Below are positions 56,036-64,000 of a DNA stretch of 64,000 nucleotides, in pieces. Position numbers and translations under genes: made by a program. The DNA lies in the NCBI GenBank assembly GCA_039707465.1, contig CM077651.1, positions 18,069,519-18,133,518 on the forward strand. The letters are read 5' to 3'. How positions within the stretch are numbered: the stretch's first letter is position 1; each line of letters begins with the position of its first letter. Below the pieces are notes generated by a model. That model did not search any database. It saw only the letters and a list, made by a program, of their open reading frames with translations, and was not told the DNA's origin. The stretch comes from Rhabdophis nuchalis. Its lineage: Eukaryota > Chordata > Lepidosauria > Squamata > Natricidae.

Positions 56036-56925
56036 TTAACTCTTCACATAATCTTGATTCTATCTCTCTGTTGTAGGATAATGAAGGATGTACTTAGAAA
56101 GAACCATGCATGCTAGCCAGCTATGTCTAACCCCTGACTTCAGATCAGAATAAAAAAAGAATCCAGTGTTTCCATTTTTAAGCGAAGAAGCAACAGCCTT
56201 TTTTCCAAAAAGGTGACATTTTAAAGTTTGATTTTTTACATTGGTGTAGGGCTATGCATTTCTTTAGTCTCTTTGTTAGACACCAAACTTTAGCATATCT
56301 TTTCTTCAGGTCTGCTACCTCTGCTTTAAAGGAGAATATTTTTTTAAAAAAAAACTATTGAAGGCATAAGGTGAATCACTGCAGAGTTCGTGAAGGTTTA
56401 CAATTCCTGCTACTTTCATGTCAATTTGTCCCAAAATGAAAAAAAAAAGTTTTAATGATACCCCATTATAGCATATGGATTTTTTTCCCTCCTTAAATTA
56501 AATTTCAAGAAGCATCAGTCAAAATGGATTGCCCTTGAATCTCAAACTGCTAACTCAGATTGAATCAGGCTCTTTTTTAAAATTTTAATCTCTAATTCAA
56601 ACTGGATCAGATCCAAGTCTATTGTTTTCTTCTTAATGATACTGGTATACTAAAGATGGTTTAATTTACTTTATTGCACAGAGGCCATTACATCTTTCTG
56701 TGCATTGTTAAAAGCTGTCAATCTTTCTAGGCCAGCAGTCATTATATCTTGCATACATAAATCCCTGAAGTTACTGGACAGTTTCAAACATCCCATTTCT
56801 CCAGTGGGTGATCTGAAAGTGGAAAGCTCACAGTTTAACATTTCGAGATGATCTGTACTGACTATCTGCAGCCCTTTCAAATGGGAGATGGGATAGAAAC
56901 AACTTTGTTAGGTAACTTATGTCTG
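56036..56925. other. AT-rich unique sequence
   Basis: Nothing recognised. Confidence 0.45.
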
Positions 56926-56929
56926 AAAT

Positions 56930-57850
56930 GGATGAGGAAGTTCAGTTTCAATTATCTTTTTGGACTGTGGCACATTTTGTACCATCAACCATAGAAACTT
57001 TCTACTTGGCAGATAAAACTGCTGGTACCCTGAAAAAATTGGTTTAAAATCTTTATGACTAGGAGATTGTTCAGGACTCCATTTTGGACCTGTGTTTTCC
57101 CACCACTGAAACCACTGAGGGTATCAGCCAAAGGTTTGAAGTTGAGTATCATTTTGTGCCAATAAATCTCATTTCCATTGGCACTTCCAAGGAAGCAGAT
57201 GCTATCCTAAATTCTATAATAGGCTGGATGAGAGTGAATAAGCTGAAATTATACCCAAATAAGATGTCATTAGAAGTATGAAATTACATTTCCATATTAT
57301 CTTTCAGCCTGCTTGTACATAATAGCCCTTCTGCTAAATGTTTGGCCCTGCCATTTGCTAGTGTTCTTTGAGGCTGAACTATTACTAGATTCAAAGCTGG
57401 AAACGTTTGCTCCATAAATCAAGGGATGACCCAGAGGTAGTATTCAGCAGGTTCTGACCAGTTCTGGAGAACCAGTAATGGAAATTTTGTGTAGTTCAGA
57501 GAACCGGGAAATACCACCTCTGACTTCCTTTGCCCCCATCTATTCTCTGCCTCCCAAGTCCCAGCTGATCAGGAGGAAATGGGGATTTTGCAGTAACCTT
57601 CCCCTGGAGTGGGGAGGGAATAGAGATTTTACAGTAACCGTCCCTTGGAGTGGGGAGGGACTGGGGACTTTATAGTATCCTGCCAAGCCAAGCCACGCCC
57701 GCCAAACCATGCCCATAGAGCTGGTAGTAAAATTTTTGAATCCCACCACTGGGATCACCCAGTAAGTCAGATTTGGCAAAAGTGATCCTTGACTTGATTA
57801 TTTCACATCTTGATTATTGATCTTAGAAACATTTCTGAAAGTTGAAATTA
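56930..57850 (+). mobile_element. Degenerate LINE RT fragment (L2-like), interrupted by a MITE
   Basis: In plus frames: SKEADAILNSIIGWMRVNKL and KLYPNKM resemble the WMRxNKLKLNPDKT region before RT domain D. Beyond the MITE, ILDLIISHLDY resembles the VTSRLDYCN region. Order and direction agree. It is heavily mutated. Confidence 0.5.
57432..57751 (-). mobile_element. hAT-type MITE, CAGTGGTGGG family, minus
   Basis: CAGAGGTAGTATTCAGCAGG to TTGAATCCCACCACTG, flanks GGATGACC (57424-57431) and GGATCACC (57752-57759), 7 of 8. A mid-region AGTGGGGAGGGA motif is duplicated (about 57610 and 57650). Confidence 0.82.
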
Positions 57851-57851
57851 C

Positions 57852-58670
57852 TTACCAATCACATTTTAAATATTTTTATTAAACTCTCTGGTCCTAAATA
57901 ACTTATGGTCAGACAATCTAGGAGCACATCTCCTCTAACAAGCTTGTTTAATCTTTAAAGACAGTGGAAGAAACCTTTTGAAGATGTCCAGTTCTCACAG
58001 ATTTGCTTGTCTGACACATGAGCCTTCTCATCGCACTTAGATATGAAATGCTGCTCCTAGGGAATTTCTCTATCTCCGTTTTTAGAATGTATTTTTGCAA
58101 GCTTTTAATAGTTAACTAATATTAATATTTCATAGTACGCATTTCATACTTTGCATAGTTATTGTCCTTGAGTGCTCATCTAAGCAAAAAAAATGTGGAC
58201 ATTAATCGCACATCACTTAAATACAATGTGTATGAGACTGAGATCTTGATATATCAGCAATTTCATCCTTCTCATTTCTTTAATTTTTTTATTTTCTTCT
58301 TTCAGCTATGAGTTGGTTTTGGTATCAATGGCCATGAATTTGGGGATTCTGCCAAACAATGTTCTCGCCCTTTGGCCATTTATAATAGTTTCTGTTTATG
58401 TAATAAAGTAGACTGATGGAAATGTTTATGGCCAAATGCTGGGAAAGGTGCTATAGCTGTATTTCTGTAAATATTATAAGGTTTAGAGGGTAAGTATGTT
58501 TTACAGGTGTTATTTTTTTGTTATTCTAAATACATCAATTCTAAATATATTTACTATATTGATTTTTCATAATTTTAACTGCTATTTAATTTTTTAAATA
58601 CCATTGGGAGATACGTTTTAAATAAAATTATTAATTTATTTGAATTAGAAGATAAATCAATAGAATATAA
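57852..58670. other. AT-rich unique sequence
   Basis: Nothing recognised. Confidence 0.45.
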
Positions 58671-58675
58671 AACAT

Positions 58676-59062
58676 TAGAGTTAGAAGGTCTTCTAATCCA
58701 ACCCCCTGTTCAAGCAGGAGACCCTATATCATTTCAGACAAATGGTTGTCCAGTCCCTTTTTGAAAGCCTCCAATGATGGAGCACCCACAACTTCTGAAG
58801 GCAAGCTGTTCCTTTGATTGATTACTCTAACTATTAGGAATGTTCTCCTTAGTTCTAGGTTGCTTCTTTGGTACTTTGGAAAATAGTTTGACCCCATCAT
58901 TTTTGTAGGAGCCCTCAAATATTGGAAGACTGCTATCATGTCTCCCCAGTCCTTCTTTTCATTAGACTAGACGTAGTCAGTTCCTGTAAGGGTTCATCAT
59001 ATGTTTTAGCCTCCAACCCACTGATCATTCTTGTTGCTCTTTTCGGCATTCTTTTCAGAGTT
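58676..59062 (-). mobile_element. CR1 LINE 3' fragment, minus
   Basis: Minus frames: SGLEAKTYDEPLQELTTSSL, MKRRTG, MIAVFQYLRAPTK, SNLELRRTFLIVRVINQRNS, LPSEVVGAPSLEAFKKGLDN, with a deletion near the NGWKL region. Left end AGGTCTTCTAATCCAACCCC. Confidence 0.88.
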
Positions 59063-59124
<62 letters not shown>

Positions 59125-59152
59125 CAACAACAACAACAACAACAACAATAAT
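59063..59152. repeat. (AAT)n/(CAA)n microsatellite joined to CR1
   Basis: About 55 bp of AATAAT then ACAACA units, directly at the 5' truncation point of the CR1 fragment. A LINE 3' end (CTTTATTGTCATTGTACTTG, minus) follows at about 59153-59185. Confidence 0.9.
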
Positions 59153-59189
59153 AATCTTTATTGTCATTGTACTTGTTTAAAATAAAATT

Positions 59190-60405
59190 GGTTGATAAAT
59201 ACGAGCTTATATGAATCTGTGCATGATAATATATCAAAAGATTAATTAATTAATTGCTCAATTAATCTTTTGGTATATTATGCATTAATCAATTTATCTG
59301 TCTAGCCTTCTGAGGAGAAATAAGAAGAGGAATATGGACCACTTTAATATATACTTCAGAACACTTTCATCAAATCTACTGGAAGAATGAATTTGGCTAA
59401 GAAACAAATAAAAACAAAGATTGTACAGCAAAGATATGAATTAAAGTACGTAAATGTTTCTGACAATTTACGCAAAATGGACATTTGAGGAATCACAAAT
59501 GCTTTCAATTAATAACAGAACAACTGCACAGCTTGCTTATAACCAATTGGCCATGTTTTAGTCCATTTCATAAAGGGGGAAAATGTTAAAACTCAATCCT
59601 TAAGTAGTGAGATAATGGAAACTGATGGAAAACCATAAAAAAGCATCTTCTTTAATCATAATGATATTAAAAGTAGTCCCAAATGATGATACACACATTT
59701 CCAAATGGAGTGCCAATCTTGGTAAAGATTTACCCCTGATATATCTGCTTTGATATTTTACTTAGATGCATATGTTATCTTACATGAAAGCTAAAAGCTA
59801 TGAACAGCTTGAAATAGATGTCTTTCCATTGAATTTTTAGAGATCGAGCTATTTTATACCATGCAAAGTGCATGTTAAATCATTAATTTAAACAACACAA
59901 ATAAATAGATAATATCTACTGTAAATCTATAGTCACATATCTGACTATTCATATTAAAATGTAAACAATCCATACTGGATGACACTGTTTCAATCAGTCT
60001 AAATTGTGCTTTATTGTTGAAATCTATTATCAGGGTTCCAAATAGCATCCTCCCAAAAATAAAAGTCCAAGGCTAGAGTTTCCTTAAAGTTCCAATTTAT
60101 TAGAAGAGCCATGTTTGCACATATGGGAAAACCCAAATCTGAAAGCTTCCAGGTTTTCCCCACCCAGTTGAAAGTTGAAGACTCTGCCCCAGCATCCACA
60201 TGTCCATCATATGCCCAATCAGCCACTCTCACGAAGGAAGATTCCTCCCATCAACGTTAGTCCAGGTGCAGGGAACAAAATGGTCTTGATTCTCTGCAAA
60301 AGAATGTTATTATGGCTACATATCTCCAATGCTCCATACAATCTCCCCTCCCAGTTTTCCACCATAGAATATAATTGAAGATGGCTTCCAAGCCTGACAC
60401 TATGG
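59190..60405. other. AT-rich unique sequence
   Basis: Short palindrome TTAATTAATTAATTG near 59240; otherwise nothing. Confidence 0.45.
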
Positions 60406-60412
60406 AGATTCT

Positions 60413-60536
60413 CAGTCATTCAGGTCATGGTTCTCCTAAAAGTCTTTTTTCTGAACAATCTTCTTATCCAAGAAGCAAAACGTCTTCAAGGAAAAACAAA
60501 GAAAGTCCAGTTGCCTTTTTAAAAAAGCACCTTTGG
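60413..60536. mobile_element. Small inverted PLE-type element
   Basis: Left TATGGAGATTCTCAGTCATT in minus sense, right CCAAGAAGCAAAACGTCTTC, AAGTCCAGTTGCC and AAAGCACCTTTGGGAC in plus sense: a shortened version of 40959-41305. No exact target duplication. Confidence 0.6.
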
Positions 60537-60884
60537 GACTCTGTTGTTGAAAGTGTCTTAAGGGAGGCAGTTTTTCAAAAATGCTTCCCTTGTAGATCTA
60601 CCAAGTATCTATTCTGATCATGGCAGGTTATAATACTATAGTCATGCTACTGGGTTTTCCTGAAAGTAAGATCTATCATAAGGAATATATGAACAAACTT
60701 TATACATAGCACTGGAGAGAAGTATTTGTTTCTTTATTTTTTTTAATGTACTGTGTTACAATAATTAATATATATTGCATTCATCTTTAGGACAAAAATG
60801 TCTACCCACTTCCCCTCTACTGTAGAATTACCTACTGCAATTATATATAATGAACATAGGAAATTTGAGAGACTCTTTTCCCTC

Positions 60885-60885
<1 letters not shown>
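60537..60885. other. AT-rich unique sequence
   Basis: Nothing recognised. Confidence 0.45.

Positions 60886-60886
<1 letters not shown>

Positions 60887-60916
<30 letters not shown>
60887..60916. repeat. (CA)n microsatellite
   Basis: About 14 CA units. Confidence 0.9.
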
Positions 60917-61068
60917 CAGAAGTGGGTTGCAAATCCTGGTGCCTAGTTTAGTTTTGCATGTGTGTGATGCTTCTGCGCATGCGCAGATGTGTCAGGGCGG
61001 GTGGGCAGAGCCTCCTGCTGCCGCCACTACCAGTTCACCCGATCTGAGCTGAACCTGAAGCAACCTAC

Positions 61069-61072
<4 letters not shown>
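60917..61072 (+). mobile_element. MITE fragment between two microsatellites
   Basis: CAGAAGTGGGTTGCAAATCC, TTCTGCGCATGCGCAGA, GGCAGAGCCTCCTGCTGCCG, AACCTACCTCC: CAGTGGTGGG group, short variant as at 20031-20205. Confidence 0.6.
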
Positions 61073-61152
<80 letters not shown>

Positions 61153-61245
61153 CCTCCCTCCCTCCCTCCCTCCCTCCTTCTCTCTCTCCCTCCCTCTCTC
61201 TCTCTCCCTGTCTCTCTCCCTCCGTCCCCCCCCCCTCTCTCACAC
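61073..61245. repeat. (TC)n with (CCCT) blocks
   Basis: About 78 bp of TC dinucleotide then CCCT and mixed CT blocks, ending in a C run and CACACACA. Confidence 0.92.
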
Positions 61246-61680
61246 ACACAGTCCTAATTTGAAAGCAACCTCAGTCCAGCTTGGAAATAGAAAAAATATA
61301 ACTATATAAGGAATATAAAGAGATCTTACTCAGAGTTATTAGCATTTCATCAGCAGCCAGCCAGGATAACAACTACAGAGACAAAGATTTAGATATTGCT
61401 GTTTATTGTGAAGTTCTTTTTCCTTCCATTCCTTCTAATGCAAATAAATGAAGTAGTTCAGCTCTTGCACTGACAATTTTCCAGTGCTGTCTGGGGTTAA
61501 TGAGTATGCTAATAGACTTAAATATTAAGCCATTAATTATTAAATGTTTGATCTAGTTAGACAGATATATAAGAATTAATGAATATAAATGTATTTGCCA
61601 TAACTTACTATTGCTTAACATTGTGAAAACAGAGAAGAGATGTTTTGGAATCCTACCCAGTAACATGAGTGCTGTTCTAA
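61246..61680. other. AT-rich unique sequence
   Basis: Nothing recognised. Confidence 0.45.
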
Positions 61681-61684
61681 ACTT

Positions 61685-62094
61685 TAGGAATAGAATAACG
61701 GAGTTGGAAGGAACTTTGGAGGTCTACTAGTCCAATTTTCTGCTTAGGCAGGAAAACCTCTACCATTACAGACAAATGATTATCCAACATCTTCTTAAAA
61801 ACTTCAAGTGTTGAAGCATTCCCAACTTCTGGAGGTAAATTGTTCCACTGATTAATTGTTCTAACTGTCAGGAAATTTATATTTAGTTCTAAGTTGCTTC
61901 TCTCCTTGATTAGTTTCCACCCATTGCTTCTTGTTCTACACTCAGATGCTTTGGAGAATAGTTTGACTCCCATTTCCTTGTGGGAATTCCTGAGATATCG
62001 GAACACTGCTATCATGTCACCTCTAGTCCTTCTTTCAATTAAACTAGACATACCCAGTTCCAGCTGGGTTTTAGCCTCCAGTCCCCTAATCATC
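61685..62094 (-). mobile_element. CR1 LINE ORF2 C-terminal fragment, minus
   Basis: Minus frame 61677-62093: MIRGLEAKTQLELGMSSLIE, RRTRGDMIAVFRYLRNSHKE, SNLELNINFLTVRTINQWNN, LPPEVGNASTLEVFKKMLDN. A short deletion has removed the YEERLQ segment. Confidence 0.9.
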
Positions 62095-62665
62095 TATGAA
62101 ATGGACTTTCTCTCAGCAATTCTCACAGAGCAAGATTTTGTTGCTTTCCTCTAGGTGATCTTTAAGGTATCTGCTAGAGGGAACAATATAATCGGCATTC
62201 CTCTTCTGGTTCCTGATGATTAAAAGAGACATGATCAAATATTATGTTGTATATGGAGCTTAGCGTGGTGCATGGCCACTGAGAATGGTTCCTCCAACAT
62301 CCCATTAGTGTAAATTTTTGAAGTGGCTTGAGGTCCACTTGTAGGTCAGGATAACAAATCTGCTGTATTTTCACAGAAATAGCTTTGCCACAGCCAATTG
62401 ACATCAAGTATTGTGAAGAAAATCTTCAGAAACTCAGACTGGAATTGATTTCAATTAGACATGAAGAGAAAAAAAAAGCAAGGGTTGAGGAGGCCAAAGT
62501 ATATATGTTTTCTTTAGGAAAAAAAGAGCCAATATTTTGAGTCACCTTTGAGCTTCAGGTAAAGTCACACCTGCTTCCAGTTGTAATAACGAACTAAAAA
62601 GACATGTGGGCACCTGGAAGAAAATATTTTGGAATATTGATTGCTCAGCTTTGGGGGGCACATTG
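62095..62665. other. Unique sequence
   Basis: Nothing recognised. Confidence 0.45.
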
Positions 62666-62673
62666 AGCTAGGC

Positions 62674-62808
62674 CAGGGGTCTGCCAAGTTGGCTCTTTTA
62701 AGATTGGTGGACTTCAACTCCCAGAATTCCCCAGCCAGCTTGGCTGGCTGGGGAATTCTGGGAGTTGAAGTCCACCAATCTTAAAAGAGCCAACTTGGCA
62801 GACCCCTG
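62674..62808. mobile_element. Near-perfect palindromic hAT-type MITE with perfect TSD
   Basis: 135 bp. The two halves (CAGGGGTCTGCCAAGTTGG onward and its complement) are essentially exact inverted copies meeting at CCAGCTTGGCTGG. AGCTAGGC flanks exactly at 62666-62673 and 62809-62816. Confidence 0.93.
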
Positions 62809-62816
62809 AGCTAGGC

Positions 62817-63290
62817 AATATGGACAGAGAGTATCAAGGATTTAATAGCTGCCAGTTGATGAAAAGTTGTAAGCTATAATCAGTATGCTGATGAATGTAA
62901 ACCAAGACTGATACAATGAGGCTGATTCATTGCATCTATGGTATAACCCTTTTAAGACTCTGATGGGAGATCCACACAAGTGTGTGTGTATGTGTGTGTG
63001 TGTGAATTAGAAGGTTTTTCTCTCTCAGCATTTATTCAATTCTGTCCTTGTGTTTATCATGAATGGTAAGGGATTTTATCTCCTGCATGTGTTGGCCTGC
63101 ATATGTTTGTAGATAAATCACTGTTAATTGTCTTAAAGACTCTGTGTGCTGTGTTATGCTCCTGGGTTTATCACATAATACTAGCCACACTGCCAAAATT
63201 CTGACAGAGAGGATGGCTATTTTGCAAGTGGGGTTAAAGAGGCCAGCTGTGTCAAAATTGAACAGCCTTCTCTCAACAGAGGGGGAGGGA
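62817..63290. other. Unique sequence; short (GT)n at 62983-63004
   Basis: Nothing else recognised. Confidence 0.5.
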
Positions 63291-63369
63291 TATGACACCA
63301 TCTATCTCCAATCTAAGACACAGTCCTTTCAACAATTCCAAGTAGGCACCACAACAATTTGTACCACTC

Positions 63370-63625
63370 TGGTGACCCTGAGGGCACAGCTAAATCTCCA
63401 GGTGGCCTTAGTGGTCTGCTAAAAGAATGCGAATATCCAGCTGTCTGCAAGGAGTATAAATCCTTCCATTTCTCGCCATCCATTCAGAGCTGAAGAAGCT
63501 TCTTGGATGAGAAGCAAAACATCTTCAAAGAAAAACCAGAAAGTCCAGTTGCCTCTTGGGGAAAAAAATCACCTTTGGGACAACCATGAGCTGGATGACT
63601 GAGAATCTCCATAGACTCCAACATT
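63370..63625 (+). mobile_element. PLE-type 3' end, plus orientation
   Basis: CTAAAAGAATGCGAATATCC then GAGCTGAAGAAGCTTCTTGG, ATGAGAAGCAAAACATCTTC, AAGTCCAGTTGCCTCTTGG, ACAACCATGAGCTGGATGAC and TGAGAATCTCCATAGA. Its 3' part matches both ends of 40959-41305. It has a GATGAGAAGC-AAAAC pattern close to, but not matching, a hammerhead core. Confidence 0.6.
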
Positions 63626-64000
63626 GAGTATCCAGGGTGCTGGACCTCAATTCTTTTAAACCAGGTTATCATGTCCTGAAATGAAATTCTGAGATATTGA
63701 AACTGCCTGCCATCCTTTATATTGATGCCAACAGTTTTCTGGGAATGACAGATGATTGATACAACCCTTTGAAAGTACTACAAGGTTTGAGGAAAGTGGT
63801 GTTTTGTTTCTTGTCATAATTTATGATTCAGTCAGAAACATAAAAGTTAGCATAGCAACAAAACTACAAGGATTCTACACATTTGTTTTGCCTCTGAATT
63901 CAAGGTATTACCTTTAGGATATAAAATGTAATAGAGGACAAGGCTGAGCCAAAAGGAGGGGTCCATTGCATCATAAAGCATGAGTCCCTGCACTCCCACA
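63626..64000. other. Unique sequence
   Basis: Nothing recognised to the window end. Confidence 0.45.

Noticed and set aside
63486..63530. GATGAGAAGC-AAAAC in the PLE-type 3' end as a hammerhead
   Set aside because: The CUGANGA box and GAAA core are not both intact and helices cannot be drawn in the standard order.

Overview
This window reads as intergenic or intronic DNA from a squamate reptile, most likely a snake. I recognise no host protein-coding exon, rRNA or functional tRNA. The snake call rests on abundant CR1 LINE 3' ends, Sauria-like and other tRNA-derived SINEs, a LINE 3' end running into (ATTCT/AATAG)n, a large GATA/GACA (Bkm-type) array, and a swarm of short hAT-type elements beginning CAGTGGTGGG. 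These class assignments come from motifs and memory of the families, not from database searches.

Layout. 1-1110: a CpG-rich block with an internal duplication, a GCC run and an inverted repeat, followed by a SINE. 2.2-9.9 kb: hAT-type MITEs (several with exact 8-bp target duplications, some nested), an L2/L3-like LINE 3' end with a pentanucleotide tail, an LTR-like unit, and a CR1 copy split by nested insertions. 10.46-11.22 kb: the GATA/GACA array. 12.2-16.6 kb: palindromic DNA elements, SINEs and a solo LTR. 17.1-20.0 kb: tRNA-like units carrying hammerhead ribozymes, then a Penelope-like element (PLE) with long inverted arms around a reverse-transcriptase core. 22-30 kb: more MITEs, a CR1 copy, and at 25.55-26.19 kb a head-to-head pair of ribozyme units. 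30-34.7 kb: mostly unique sequence. 34.7-38.4 kb: an LTR and then a nested stack, in which a LINE is interrupted by a half-L1 encoding only ORF1p, by a short 3'-end-like insert, and by a hAT MITE. 40.9-41.3 kb: a small inverted PLE-type element with an exact 17-bp target duplication. 43-48 kb: LINE fragments, another LTR, a tandem repeat and CR1. 48-64 kb: largely unique sequence with microsatellites, CR1 fragments, MITEs and a PLE-type 3' end.

Most interesting signal. Five complete 47-nt segments fold as type I hammerhead self-cleaving ribozymes. Each lies about 13-18 nt downstream of a tRNA-like B box. They form two sequence subfamilies, and three helix positions differ by compensatory double changes, which supports conservation of the RNA fold. 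At 17.32-17.64 kb two ribozymes lie head to tail with a 321-bp spacing between predicted cleavage sites. At 25.58-25.88 kb a complete and a half ribozyme are 299 bp apart. This is the organisation of a retrozyme: a small non-autonomous retroelement whose monomers are delimited by ribozymes. Here it is joined to a pol III-like promoter, in a vertebrate, and next to a PLE that could supply reverse transcriptase. The second candidate is the half-L1 at 35611-37600: a 5' region, an intact 282-codon ORF1, a poly(A) tail and a perfect 18-bp target duplication, but no ORF2.

Many unassigned stretches are ordinary AT-rich unique DNA. They may include conserved regulatory elements that cannot be seen without alignments.
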